Assembly (NCBI RefSeq): GCF_900142235.1
Contig: NZ_FRAE01000004.1
Location: forward strand, 1 to 64,000
Length of the DNA stretch: 64,000 bases
Direction: 5' to 3'
Source: Tepidibacter formicigenes DSM 15518
Lineage (GTDB): Bacteria > Bacillota > Clostridia > Peptostreptococcales > Peptostreptococcaceae
Shown: in pieces, positions 25,079-34,548 of the stretch
Position numbering within the stretch: position 1 is the first letter of the stretch
Layout: each line of letters opens with the position of its first letter
Notes under the pieces: generated by a model
What the model was told of the DNA's origin: nothing
What the model saw: the letters and a program-made list of their open reading frames with translations, nothing else
Database searches by the model: none
Program-made: the position numbers and the translations under genes

Positions 25079-25877
25079 AGTAATAAAATCTAATCAAGTT
25101 AAACTTGTTGAGCAAAAGGTAGTAAAATTCGATTCAACAAAAGGAGCACAGCAAAGCAATTCTTATAATGTAGATATTGAAAAAAATATAGATATTGATA
25201 AAATAACTGCTCAAATTGAGCAGTTATTAATAAAAAAAGAAGAAATAAATAATCAAATCCAAAGGGAAAAGGAAATTGCACAAAGAGAAAAAGAAGAAAT
25301 AGTAAACAAGGCAAAATCAGAATATGAAAATATAATAAAAAGGGCACAAGAGGAATCTCAAATATTATTTAATGATAGAAGAGAAGAAGGATATAAACAA
25401 GGATATGAAGATGGATACAAAAAAAGTATAGAAGAGTATAATTCTATAATACAGGAAGCGTTAAGTGTTAAAAATTCTGTCTTGAATTGGAAAAAATCTG
25501 AAATAAATAGACTTGAGAAAGATGTAATAAATTTAGTTATACAATCTATAGAAAAAATAATTCGGATTAAATTAGAAGAAGATGATGAATTAATTTTAAA
25601 TGTTCTAAAAGAAGGATTAGACAAGTTTACTTTCACAGAAAAGCTTATTATTAGAGTGAGCTCTAATGATTTTGATACAGTTAACTTTTCAAAGGGTAAA
25701 ATACTTGCCATGGCAGCTCATATAGATGATATGGAAATAAAAGTAGATAATTCTCTAGGAAAAGGAGAAGTAATTATTGATACTAATTCAGGAAGTATAA
25801 ATCCAAGTATTAAAAATCAACTAGAAATATTAAAGGAAGAGTTTTTAAACCTAATTCAAGGTGATGATGAAATATGA
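25071..25877 (+). CDS. fliH: Flagellar export ATPase regulator FliH
   Basis: Negative regulator and peripheral stalk of the FliI ATPase. 268 residues. A long charged coiled coil (about 40-105) includes the GYKQGYEDGYKKS repeat typical of FliH. The C-terminal half (about 135-265) resembles ATP-synthase delta/epsilon-like FliH domains. The start is TTG with GGAGGAG 9 bases upstream. It overlaps fliG by 8 bases and fliI by 4, so the three are probably translationally coupled. Confidence 0.9.
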   Translation: MSRVIKSNQVKLVEQKVVKFDSTKGAQQSNSYNVDIEKNIDIDKITAQIEQLLIKKEEINNQIQREKEIAQREKEEIVNKAKSEYENIIKRAQEESQILFNDRREEGYKQGYEDGYKKSIEEYNSIIQEALSVKNSVLNWKKSEINRLEKDVINLVIQSIEKIIRIKLEEDDELILNVLKEGLDKFTFTEKLIIRVSSNDFDTVNFSKGKILAMAAHIDDMEIKVDNSLGKGEVIIDTNSGSINPSIKNQLEILKEEFLNLIQGDDEI

Positions 25878-27190
25878 AGGCTATAGACATAGGTAGATAT
25901 TTTCACAAATTAAGAGAAATGAACTTAATTCAATATACAGGAAGGGTATCTCAAGTAGTAGGACTTACAATTGAGTCAAAAGGACCTGCTGTAAAGTTAG
26001 GTGAAATGTGCTTTATATATCCAATAAAATCAGATACACCAATATTAGCTGAAGTTGTTGGATTTAAAGAAGAAAAAGTTCTTTTAATGCCACTTGGAGA
26101 AATGGATGGGATAGGACCAGGAAGCAAAGTTGTAGCAAGTAGCCATGGCTTAGAAGTTAAAGTTGGAGAAGAGCTCTTAGGAAGAGTTTTAGATGGATTA
26201 GGAAATCCTATAGATGGTGGAGAAGATTTAAATCTTAAAGAATCATATCCAGTAATGAATCAACCTCCAGATCCATTGAAAAGAGATAAAATAGTTGAGC
26301 CGCTACCTTTGGGAGTAAAAGCATTAGATGGAATTTTAACTTGTGGAAGAGGTCAAAGAATAGGAATATTTGCAGGTTCAGGGGTAGGAAAATCTACACT
26401 TTTAGGAATGATTGCAAGAAACACAAAAGCTGATATAAATGTAATTGCTTTAATTGGAGAAAGGGGAAGAGAAGTTAGAGAATTTATTGAAAATGATCTT
26501 CAGGAAGAAGGATTAAAAAAATCTGTTCTAGTTATAGCAACATCAGACCAACCACCCTTAGTTAGAATGAAAGGAGCACTGCTTGCAACGTCAATAGCAG
26601 AATATTTCAGAGATGCGGGAAAAAATGTTATATTAATGATGGATTCTTTAACTCGTTTTTCTATGGCTCAAAGAGAAGTAGGACTTGCAATAGGAGAACC
26701 TCCTGTTACAAAAGGATATACACCTTCTGTATTTGCAGTATTACCAAAACTTTTAGAAAGAGCTGGAAATTCAGATAAAGGCTCTATTACAGGATTATAC
26801 ACAGTTCTTGTAGATGGAGACGACATGAATGAGCCTATAGCCGATGCAGTAAGAGGTATACTTGATGGACATATTGTTCTATCAAGAAATCTTGCAAATA
26901 AAAATCACTATCCTGCTATTGAAGTATTATCTAGTGCAAGTAGGGTAATGGCAAATATTACAGATAGAAAGCATGTAGAAACAGCTAACAAATTAAAAGA
27001 TCTTTTGGCTACCTATAGAGAAGCTGAAGATTTAATAAATATAGGAGCTTATGCAAAGGGGTCTAATCCTAAAATAGATTTAGCTATAGAAAAAATAGAT
27101 GAAATTAACTCTTTTTTAAGACAGTGGACTCATGACAAGTTTGAGTATGAAGAAGTTATACAAACTCTATTCAAAATATTTGAAGATTAG
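25874..27190 (+). CDS. fliI: Flagellum-specific export ATPase FliI
   Basis: Hexameric ATPase that feeds substrates to the flagellar export gate. 438 residues. Walker A GSGVGKS is at 168-174, the Walker B region is NVILMMDSLTRF, and the GYTPSVFAVLPKLLERAG segment is diagnostic for FliI and its type III relatives. An F1-like N-terminal beta barrel occupies about residues 20-90. The ATG overlaps the fliH stop. Confidence 0.97.
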   Translation: MKAIDIGRYFHKLREMNLIQYTGRVSQVVGLTIESKGPAVKLGEMCFIYPIKSDTPILAEVVGFKEEKVLLMPLGEMDGIGPGSKVVASSHGLEVKVGEELLGRVLDGLGNPIDGGEDLNLKESYPVMNQPPDPLKRDKIVEPLPLGVKALDGILTCGRGQRIGIFAGSGVGKSTLLGMIARNTKADINVIALIGERGREVREFIENDLQEEGLKKSVLVIATSDQPPLVRMKGALLATSIAEYFRDAGKNVILMMDSLTRFSMAQREVGLAIGEPPVTKGYTPSVFAVLPKLLERAGNSDKGSITGLYTVLVDGDDMNEPIADAVRGILDGHIVLSRNLANKNHYPAIEVLSSASRVMANITDRKHVETANKLKDLLATYREAEDLINIGAYAKGSNPKIDLAIEKIDEINSFLRQWTHDKFEYEEVIQTLFKIFED

Positions 27191-27201
27191 AGGTGTATAT
27201 T

Positions 27202-27642
27202 TTGAAGTATAAATTCAGATTTCAAAAAATTTTAGATATAAAAGATAAATTAGAAGAAAATAAGAAAATGGAAATAAGTAATATTCTTAATGATGTAAAT
27301 AAAGTAAAAGAGGAACTAGAGTATTTAAGTAAAAGTAAAGAATCTAAGAATATGGAAATAAAAAATGTTATGACAGTAGGTACAAATATAAATACAATAA
27401 AATCTATGAATGAATTTATATATTCTATTGATTTAAAGATAAAAAGTATAACTAAAAAACTAAATTTATTAGAAAGAGAATTAGAAATAAAGAAAAAAGA
27501 ATATATAGAAGTAATGAAGGAGAAAAAAACATTTGAAAAACTTAAAGAAAAGGATATTCAAAAATTCAATGAGAAATTAAAAAAGCAAGAAGAGCAGTTT
27601 GTAGATCAAATAGTTACATTTAAACATAGCATTAGTAACTAG
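27202..27642 (+). CDS. fliJ: Flagellar export chaperone FliJ
   Basis: A coiled-coil protein of 146 residues. It acts as the central stalk of the FliI ring and escorts chaperones. It opens with KYKFRFQKILDIKDKLEEN and is helical and highly charged throughout, as expected for a FliJ coiled coil. TTG 27202 was chosen because AGGTG is 6 bases upstream and FliJ proteins start at MKYKF-like sequence. GTG 27193 would leave no room for a binding site. The position between fliI and the ylxF-like gene supports the call. Confidence 0.88.
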   Translation: MKYKFRFQKILDIKDKLEENKKMEISNILNDVNKVKEELEYLSKSKESKNMEIKNVMTVGTNINTIKSMNEFIYSIDLKIKSITKKLNLLERELEIKKKEYIEVMKEKKTFEKLKEKDIQKFNEKLKKQEEQFVDQIVTFKHSISN

Positions 27643-27651
27643 GAGGAGAAT

Positions 27652-28917
27652 ATGAAGGAGAATATAAATGAAAGTATAGAGGAAAATGAAGTTAAACCAA
27701 AAAAGAAAAAATTTAAAATTATATTATTTATAATTTCAATATTATGTATAGCTTTTATTATCCTCTACTTTACAAACTCAGATATAAATACAATGACTAA
27801 TAATTTACTTAAAAAAGCTCCAATAGTAGGAACTACTTTTGAAGGTATTCCATCTGAAGAGGAAAATGAAGAAAGAAAAAGAGTTCTTGCTAAGTATTAT
27901 TTATCTTTAGATAATGATAGAACTGTAGACAAGCTTATGATTTTAAAGAAAGAAGATAAAAAATTATATGATGATGTAGTTTTACAGATGAATAAAATAG
28001 ATTTGTCTAATACAAAAACTATATTAGAAGAAATAAGAAACAAGGAACTTAAAAAAGATATTCTTCAAAGAGAAATAGATACTATGAATGAAGAAAAATT
28101 AAATGAAATTAAAGATATATCAAATAATTATTTAAAATTAGGTTTAGTTGGTACGATAAATAATTTAGAAGAAGATATAATTGATTTAAAATTAGATTTT
28201 GAAGATGCTGCTAAAATTATGGAAAACTTTAAACCTGAATATGCTGCTAAAGTATTTTATTATATGGACGAAAATATAGCATTAACAATAAAAGAAAACA
28301 TTTCTAAAACATACAATAAGGAATTAGAAAAAGAAATAATTAAATATGAAGAATATGTAAAAGAAAAAGAAAAGTTAGCTGCAATTTATAAAAATAAAAA
28401 ACAAGAAGAATCTGCAACGCAACTACAAAATAAAGATATGTATTCATCAGAGGATTTAGGAATAATATTTGCAAATATGGACTACTTAACAGCAGCTAAG
28501 ATACTTTCAGAATTTCAAGATAGAGAGCATCTAAATTCTGTTTTAAGTCAAATAAAAGATGTAGAGCAGTTGAATAAAGATAATGAAAACTTTACAAATA
28601 TATTTAGTGATATAAACAATACTTTAAAAATTTTAGATATGTACAAAAGAGATTTAGATACTTTAAAAAGCTCTTACGAAAAAATGACTCCAAGAGAGAT
28701 AGTAAATTTAGTAAACCAAATGACTAGTAGTAAGCCAAAATTTAAGGAATATAAAATTGATGAAGGAAAAAGCTTTACCATAAGTGAAGAAGAACTTATG
28801 ATAGAAATTTTAAAAAGGTTAAAGCCAAAATTATTATCTCAAGTAATAGCAAACTTAGATGATGAAAAAGGAGCTGAAATAAGCAGAAAAATAGGTTTGC
28901 CAAAGCAGCAAAATTAA
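27652..28917 (+). CDS. YlxF-like flagellar operon protein with MgtE_N-type helical repeats
   Basis: 421 residues. One membrane helix (about 24-41) follows a short basic cytoplasmic start, then a large extracytoplasmic helical region. At least three stretches resemble MgtE N-domain helical repeats: MENFKPEYAAKVFYYMD, FANMDYLTAAKILSEF and LKRLKPKLLSQVIANLD. Its place between fliJ and fliK is that of ylxF in B. subtilis, whose product has one such domain, as does MotE. This protein is about twice as long. A chaperone or stator-assembly role is inference from those relatives. Confidence 0.72.
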   Translation: MKENINESIEENEVKPKKKKFKIILFIISILCIAFIILYFTNSDINTMTNNLLKKAPIVGTTFEGIPSEEENEERKRVLAKYYLSLDNDRTVDKLMILKKEDKKLYDDVVLQMNKIDLSNTKTILEEIRNKELKKDILQREIDTMNEEKLNEIKDISNNYLKLGLVGTINNLEEDIIDLKLDFEDAAKIMENFKPEYAAKVFYYMDENIALTIKENISKTYNKELEKEIIKYEEYVKEKEKLAAIYKNKKQEESATQLQNKDMYSSEDLGIIFANMDYLTAAKILSEFQDREHLNSVLSQIKDVEQLNKDNENFTNIFSDINNTLKILDMYKRDLDTLKSSYEKMTPREIVNLVNQMTSSKPKFKEYKIDEGKSFTISEEELMIEILKRLKPKLLSQVIANLDDEKGAEISRKIGLPKQQN

Positions 28918-28929
28918 GGGGGGAGATTA

Positions 28930-30318
28930 TTGAATAACTTGTTGCCTATAAATTTTAATTTGCAAAGTTCTTTTTCTGTAAAGAGGGAAAAGTTTTTAAA
29001 AACACAAAATGCAGATAGTTTTAAAAAAGCAATAGATAAATTCTCTAAAAATGATAGTAATGATAAAATAAGAAATAAAAACAAAAAAAATAAAAATATT
29101 AGTAATAAAAAAGAATATGAAAAAGATAGAAATATTGAAAATCAAGAGAATATAAAAAATAAAGATTATAATCAAGGAGAAAATGAAACAAAAGTTGAAG
29201 AACATGATGTTGTAGATGAAGTAAAAGTAAGTAAAAGAATGAAAAAAGAAGAACAAACATTAGATGTAGAATTAAAAGAGGATTATAACAAAGATGAATT
29301 AATAAAAAAATTAGAATCGATAATAGTTTTTTTACAGGATATAGATTTAGAAGGAATTAACAATCAAAATGAAGTTAATAAAGTAAAAGAAATTTTAACA
29401 AAAATATATAATGACATATCTAATAATAATTTAAATAATGAAGAAATTGAAAAACTTTTTGTAAAGTTAGAAGAGGCTGATTTTATACCAGAAGATATAA
29501 AAAATAAAATATTAAATGATATTAAAAGAATTAATGATGGAAAAATAGCTGGTAATATTTCTTTAAATAAAAATGATATAAATAATGACAATAATTTAGA
29601 TACACATAAAAAAAATATAATAGAAATAAAAGAAGATAGGATAAACCAAGAAAACATAGAAATTGAATTTTCAAAAGTACAAAAGGTTAATAAAAATTCT
29701 AGCTTAGAAGAAAATTTAAACTTAGATTTTACTCAATATGAAGATGAAGATTTGCAAAAGCTAGAAAAAGAGTTTTTTGGTATGAACGAAATGAATGAAA
29801 ATGGGTCAAGCATAAACTTACAAAATTTTAATGTATTAAAATCATCACAAGGTATTAAGAATATATCTTCTTCTTTAAACTTAAAACAAGTAAGTAATAT
29901 AAATCCTAATGATATATTAGAACAAATAACCAAAAAAAGTAAATTAATTATTGATAAAGATAATTCTAGTATGGAAATAAAGTTAGAACCAGAGCATTTA
30001 GGGAAATTAACTTTAAAGGTAGTTCTTGAACGAGGTATTTTAAGTGCAAAGTTTATAGCTGAAAATGATGATGTAAAATCAGTAATAGAAAATAACATGG
30101 AGGAACTTAAAAATAACCTTTTAGAACAAGGACTCAATATACAAAGCTTAAGCGTATCTGTTGATAGTCAAGGTGATTTAAGTAGACACAAAAATATTTT
30201 AGAAGCCATGGCTTATAATAAAAAAAATAGTAAGAACATAAACATAAATGATGTTATTGAAGAAGAAAAAGAAAATCCTTATTTATCTATTGATGATAAT
30301 TTCAATGGATTAGCCTAG
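28930..30318 (+). CDS. fliK: Flagellar hook-length control protein FliK
   Basis: Measures hook length and switches export specificity. 462 residues. The N-terminal 300 or so residues are a poorly conserved, Asn/Lys/Glu-rich ruler. The C-terminal domain (about 340-420) has the conserved pattern [13 protein letters not shown], then [17 protein letters not shown] is the start, with a GGGGGGAG run about 5 bases upstream. The C-terminal half is what supports the name. Confidence 0.9.
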   Translation: MNNLLPINFNLQSSFSVKREKFLKTQNADSFKKAIDKFSKNDSNDKIRNKNKKNKNISNKKEYEKDRNIENQENIKNKDYNQGENETKVEEHDVVDEVKVSKRMKKEEQTLDVELKEDYNKDELIKKLESIIVFLQDIDLEGINNQNEVNKVKEILTKIYNDISNNNLNNEEIEKLFVKLEEADFIPEDIKNKILNDIKRINDGKIAGNISLNKNDINNDNNLDTHKKNIIEIKEDRINQENIEIEFSKVQKVNKNSSLEENLNLDFTQYEDEDLQKLEKEFFGMNEMNENGSSINLQNFNVLKSSQGIKNISSSLNLKQVSNINPNDILEQITKKSKLIIDKDNSSMEIKLEPEHLGKLTLKVVLERGILSAKFIAENDDVKSVIENNMEELKNNLLEQGLNIQSLSVSVDSQGDLSRHKNILEAMAYNKKNSKNININDVIEEEKENPYLSIDDNFNGLA

Positions 30319-30328
30319 GAGGGAGATT

Positions 30329-30811
30329 ATGAGCATAAATGGAGTACTGCCTAATAATTTTACAAACTATACAGGCTCAGGGAAAGTAATTCCAAAAGAT
30401 GAAAAGAAAACAACTACTACAACACAAAATACAAGTAGTGTAAATGATAAATCAAATGCATTAACAAAAAGTATGAAGACTCAAATGGGAAAAGATGATT
30501 TTTTAAAGCTTCTTACAACTCAGCTTAAATATCAAGATCCATTAAATCCTATGGAGGATAAAGAATTTATATCTCAAATGGCTCAGTTTAGTTCATTGGA
30601 GCAAATGCAAAACTTAAATACTGCATTTCAAGATGTATCTAAAGGAATTGTATCGCTAAACAATAACTTTGTAGTTGCCAATAAGAATTTAGAAGAACAA
30701 ATAGATGAGCTTATAAATGAAATTAAATCTTTAAAAAAAGAACTTTTAGAAGATACTGATGAAACAGAATCTTCTAATGAAAATAGTGAAAGTAAAATTG
30801 AATTAGCATAA
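30329..30811 (+). CDS. flgD: Flagellar hook assembly protein FlgD
   Basis: Caps the growing hook. 160 residues. The central conserved block is [17 protein letters not shown] followed by [20 protein letters not shown] (about 53-93). There is no C-terminal Tudor/Ig-like domain of the longer proteobacterial FlgD. Instead it ends in an acidic coiled tail, as in short Firmicute versions. AGGAGGGAG precedes the ATG. It lies between fliK and flgE, the usual order. Confidence 0.93.
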   Translation: MSINGVLPNNFTNYTGSGKVIPKDEKKTTTTTQNTSSVNDKSNALTKSMKTQMGKDDFLKLLTTQLKYQDPLNPMEDKEFISQMAQFSSLEQMQNLNTAFQDVSKGIVSLNNNFVVANKNLEEQIDELINEIKSLKKELLEDTDETESSNENSESKIELA

Positions 30812-30833
30812 AATTTGGGGGAGGTAATTCGTT

Positions 30834-32351
30834 ATGATGAGATCAATGTATTCTGCTGTATCAAGTTTGAGAGCACATCAGACTAAAATGGATGTTATAG
30901 GAAATAACATTGCAAATGTCAATACAGTAGGGTTTAAAGGTTCTAGAGTTACATTTAAAGAAACATTTGCTCAAACTGTAAAAGGAGCAGGTGGAGCTCA
31001 AGATGGACGTGGAGGAACAAATCCTATGCAAATAGGACTTGGAGCAGACGTGGCATCTATTGATACCATTCAAAGAAGAGGAGCAGTTGAGAGAACTGAT
31101 AATCCAACAGATTTAATGATAAATGGAGATGGATATTTTATGGTATCTGATGATATTAACTTTTTAAATAGATATTATACAAGAGCAGGTAACTTTATGC
31201 TTGATGAAGGTGGTAGTTTGGTCACTCAAGATGGATATAAAGTACTTGGATATATGGCTGATGAAACAGGAAGACTTAAAAGTAGCTTAGAAGGACTTAA
31301 AATAGATAAATCTTTAGTATATCCTCCTCAAGCAACAAGACCATCAGATCCACCTATACCAGGTGAGGAAATAGTTACATTTAAAGGTAATTTAGATTCT
31401 AATACTACATCATTTGGAGAAATTGATGCAAGTGGTAATATCCAAAATGAAAAGGGAGCTATAGTGGGAGACTCGAATGGTGGAGCTGCTATCTACAGCT
31501 TTGATACAGAACTTTCAAAAGCTGCTGGAAAACCAATATATGCACAAAAAAATGAAGATTTAAGTCAGTCTCTTGCAAGAGAAACTACAATAGAAGTTTT
31601 TGATGATTTTGGGAATGTTCATCAATTAAAAATGTTATTTACTAAAATAGGTGTTGATTCAACTAACGATCAAAGTGTATGGAAAGTAGATGCAATATAT
31701 ATGGATCAAGATGGAGCTATGATAGCAAATAATACTACAAATAAATATACTGCAGATGGTAAACCTGACACTACAGATGTTTCTAATGGATTTAACTATA
31801 ATGGAGGAAATTCATTTATACTTAAATTCGATAAAAACGGAAAAGTAGTTGGGGATAGTAAAATGACTTTCAATATTGGTAAGGATTTAACTGATGGTGC
31901 TGATGCATTAGTCTTTGACATGGATTTAAGCAACTTAACTCAATTTGCAGATAAATCTAATGCTGATGCGAGTTTTATAAAAGGATATAAGCAAGGTTCA
32001 CTTAGTGAATATGCTATAGCACCAAATGGTGAAGTAATAGGTATGTTTGATAATGGACAAAGAAGGCTTTTGGGTAGGGTTGCAATAGCTAATTTTAAAA
32101 ACCCGTCTGGGCTTCAAAGATTTCAATCTAATATGTTTTTAGAAACTAGAAACTCAGGTAATGCAGTTATTGGAAAACCTGGTCAAGATGGATTTGCAGG
32201 GCTTAATCCAGGTTCACTTGAAATGTCTAACGTTGACTTAGGTCAGGAATTTACAAATATGATTACAACTCAAAGAGGTTTTCAAGCTAATTCAAGAGTT
32301 ATAACCACAACTGATCAAATGCTTGAAGAACTTGTAAATCTAAAGAGATAA
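30834..32351 (+). CDS. flgE: Flagellar hook protein FlgE
   Basis: The main hook subunit, 505 residues. The N-terminal rod/hook motif is RSMYSAVSSL followed by MDVIGNNIANVNTVGFKGSR. The core includes PTDLMINGDGYFMV. The C-terminus has EFTNMITTQRGFQANSRVI, which forms the coiled-coil helix. The central domain (about 140-420) is the variable surface region. It starts with two Met codons behind GGGGGAGG. It is the only long hook/rod protein here. FlgF/FlgG-type distal rod genes are not in this window. Confidence 0.94.
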   Translation: MMRSMYSAVSSLRAHQTKMDVIGNNIANVNTVGFKGSRVTFKETFAQTVKGAGGAQDGRGGTNPMQIGLGADVASIDTIQRRGAVERTDNPTDLMINGDGYFMVSDDINFLNRYYTRAGNFMLDEGGSLVTQDGYKVLGYMADETGRLKSSLEGLKIDKSLVYPPQATRPSDPPIPGEEIVTFKGNLDSNTTSFGEIDASGNIQNEKGAIVGDSNGGAAIYSFDTELSKAAGKPIYAQKNEDLSQSLARETTIEVFDDFGNVHQLKMLFTKIGVDSTNDQSVWKVDAIYMDQDGAMIANNTTNKYTADGKPDTTDVSNGFNYNGGNSFILKFDKNGKVVGDSKMTFNIGKDLTDGADALVFDMDLSNLTQFADKSNADASFIKGYKQGSLSEYAIAPNGEVIGMFDNGQRRLLGRVAIANFKNPSGLQRFQSNMFLETRNSGNAVIGKPGQDGFAGLNPGSLEMSNVDLGQEFTNMITTQRGFQANSRVITTTDQMLEELVNLKR

Positions 32352-32363
32352 TAAGGTGAAACT

Positions 32364-32573
32364 ATGATAAAGGTTAAGAGGTTTAATGGAGAAGAGTTTG
32401 TAATAAATTGTGAATTAATAGAAACTATAGAAGGAAATCCAGATACAGTAATAACATTAACTACAGGACATAAATTTGTAGTAATAGATAATGTAGATAC
32501 AGTAATTAAAAAAATAAAGGAATTTAAAAAAGATATAAATGCAAGCATTGTAGTACGCAGAAAAGAGGTGTAG
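32364..32573 (+). CDS. swrD: FlbD/SwrD family flagellar protein
   Basis: A small protein of 69 residues, short beta-rich type. It has the family pattern IKVKRFNGEEFVINCELIE, then TPDT-like (NPDTVITLTTGHK) and a C-terminal KIKEFKK helix. The B. subtilis relative SwrD (YlzI) increases motor power for swarming. Here the gene directly precedes motA and motB, which suits a stator-linked role. No catalytic motif is present. Confidence 0.85.
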   Translation: MIKVKRFNGEEFVINCELIETIEGNPDTVITLTTGHKFVVIDNVDTVIKKIKEFKKDINASIVVRRKEV

Positions 32574-32576
32574 CAC

Positions 32577-33350
32577 TTGGATTTAGGAACACTCATTGGT
32601 ATAGTATTGGGGTTTGTATTAATCATAGTAAGTATTCTTCTAGGAGGAAGTTTGGGTTCGTTTTTTGATCTTCCTTCTTTAATGATAGTGTTAGGGGGAA
32701 CAATTGCTGCAACTTTAGTTGCATATCCCCTTCCCAAAGTTAAAGAGATAATAAAATTAACACAAATAGCATTTAAACAAAGACCAAATAATCCAAATGA
32801 TATGATAGATAATATAATAGAACTTGCAAATAAAGCTAGAAAAGAAGGGCTTTTGGCTCTTGAAGAATCATCAGGTAATTTAGAAGATGATTTTATAAAA
32901 AAAGGTATAATGCTTGTTGTAGATGGAACAGATCCAGAACTTGTTAGAACATTACTTGAAACAGAATTAGCATTTTTAGAAGAAAGACATAAAGGTGGTC
33001 AAGGATTATTTGAAACTATGGGATCTTTATGTCCGGCTTTTGGTATGGTTGGTACACTTATTGGGCTTATTAACATGCTTCAAAAGCTAGATGATCCATC
33101 AAGTATAGGTCCATCCATGGCGGTTGCATTAATTACAACATTTTATGGGTCGTTATTTGCAAATTTAATATTTATACCAATTGCAAATAAGTTAAAGTTA
33201 AAGAGTAGAGAAGAAACACTGGAAAAAGAAATAGTAGTAGAAGGACTACTGTCTATACAAGCAGGAGAAAATCCAAGAATAATAGAGGAAAAGCTAAAAG
33301 CATTTTTACCTCCTTCAATGAGAAGAGAAGCGCAGGAAGGAGAAGCATAA
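32577..33350 (+). CDS. motA: Flagellar motor stator protein MotA
   Basis: Membrane stator subunit of 257 residues with four helices (about 1-22, 32-50, 150-170, 183-203). The conserved motif is CPAFGMVGTLIGLINML at the third helix, and the cytoplasmic loop between helices 2 and 3 carries the charged residues that push FliG. TTG start, with AGAGGTG upstream. motB follows by one base. Stator genes are inside the fla operon rather than at a separate locus as in B. subtilis. Confidence 0.95.
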   Translation: MDLGTLIGIVLGFVLIIVSILLGGSLGSFFDLPSLMIVLGGTIAATLVAYPLPKVKEIIKLTQIAFKQRPNNPNDMIDNIIELANKARKEGLLALEESSGNLEDDFIKKGIMLVVDGTDPELVRTLLETELAFLEERHKGGQGLFETMGSLCPAFGMVGTLIGLINMLQKLDDPSSIGPSMAVALITTFYGSLFANLIFIPIANKLKLKSREETLEKEIVVEGLLSIQAGENPRIIEEKLKAFLPPSMRREAQEGEA

Positions 33351-33351
33351 T

Positions 33352-34113
33352 ATGCCTAGAAAGAAAAAAGAAGAAGAGGTCAAACAAGGTGCTCCAGAGT
33401 GGATGGGTACTTATGGAGACATGGTAACATTACTGCTTTGTTTTTTTGTTTTGCTTTTTTCAATGTCATCTGTTGATGCTCAAAAATTTCAAGCGATTAT
33501 ACAATCTTTTAATGGATCGTTAGGATTTCTTGATGGAGGAAAAACATTAGTTGAAGAACAGTATATAGATAAAGGATTAAGGAATGATAAAAGTATAGAT
33601 CAAAAACAAGAAACAGAAAATTTTAATAACTTAGAAAAACAAATAAAAGATTATTTAAATAATAATGGACTAGATAAAGATGTTTCTGTTATGAATGAGA
33701 GTGTAGGACTTTTACTAAGATTTCAAGATAATATTTTATTTGACTCTGGAAAGGCAGATTTAAAGTCAAATTCTCAAAAAACTTTAAGGTATATTTCTAC
33801 TCTTTTGAATAAAAATGAATTTAAAGATAAATTTATAAGAATAGAGGGACATACTGATAATGACCCCATAAGATATAATAGTAAATATCCTACAAACTGG
33901 GAATTATCTGTTGCCAGATCTAGCAATGTAGTTAGATTTTTAGTTGAAAGCACAGATATAGATCCTAAACGTATTTCAGCTTCAGGATATAGTGAATATC
34001 ATCCTGTAGCACCAAATGATTCTCCTCAAAATAAAGCTAAAAATAGAAGAGTAGACATACTTATATTAAAAACTCAGTTCGTCAAGGATGAGCCTACAAG
34101 ATTGGAGGATTAG
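33352..34113 (+). CDS. motB: Flagellar motor stator protein MotB
   Basis: 253 residues. It has a short basic N-terminus, one membrane helix (about 23-42), and the ion-carrying Asp in GTYGDMVTLLLCFFVL (D23). The C-terminal OmpA-like peptidoglycan-binding domain (about 125-245) has the signature RIEGHTDNDPI and NWELSVARSSNVVRFL. It pairs with MotA in the ion-driven stator. Proton versus sodium use cannot be decided by eye. Confidence 0.95.
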   Translation: MPRKKKEEEVKQGAPEWMGTYGDMVTLLLCFFVLLFSMSSVDAQKFQAIIQSFNGSLGFLDGGKTLVEEQYIDKGLRNDKSIDQKQETENFNNLEKQIKDYLNNNGLDKDVSVMNESVGLLLRFQDNILFDSGKADLKSNSQKTLRYISTLLNKNEFKDKFIRIEGHTDNDPIRYNSKYPTNWELSVARSSNVVRFLVESTDIDPKRISASGYSEYHPVAPNDSPQNKAKNRRVDILILKTQFVKDEPTRLED

Positions 34114-34116
34114 TAG

Positions 34117-34533
34117 ATGGATACAAAAAAAATAATGATTTTTTCTATTATAGGATTTGTGTTATCCTTATTTATATTTGCAGGAACTCTATATTTAACT
34201 GTTTTTAAAAGCTCATCTAAAGAAGCTAAAGATATAAAGACATATAATTATGATGCAGGAGAATTCTCTACTAATATGGGGGATTCAAATCATTACTTTA
34301 AAGGAAATATAGTAATTGAAACTACTGACAAAAAGGATGTTGAAAAATTAACAGAGAAAAATGTTATAGTAAGAGATACAGTGTTAAAAGTTATAATATC
34401 TCAAGATCCTAAACAAATGACAACTAATGAAGGAATGGATAAAATAGAAAGAGAATTAATATCTAAATTATCAAAGTCTGTAAATGTTAAATCTATAAGA
34501 AATATATATTTTACTAATTATATAGTTCAGTAA
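34117..34533 (+). CDS. fliL: Flagellar basal-body-associated protein FliL
   Basis: 138 residues with one N-terminal membrane helix (about 8-28) and a periplasmic/extracytoplasmic domain ending in the usual IRNIYFTNYIVQ. FliL supports stator function. It stands between motB and fliM, which together with swrD gives a compact stator module. Typical length for the family. Confidence 0.92.
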   Translation: MDTKKIMIFSIIGFVLSLFIFAGTLYLTVFKSSSKEAKDIKTYNYDAGEFSTNMGDSNHYFKGNIVIETTDKKDVEKLTEKNVIVRDTVLKVIISQDPKQMTTNEGMDKIERELISKLSKSVNVKSIRNIYFTNYIVQ

Positions 34534-34548
34534 AGGCAGGTGGCGTAA

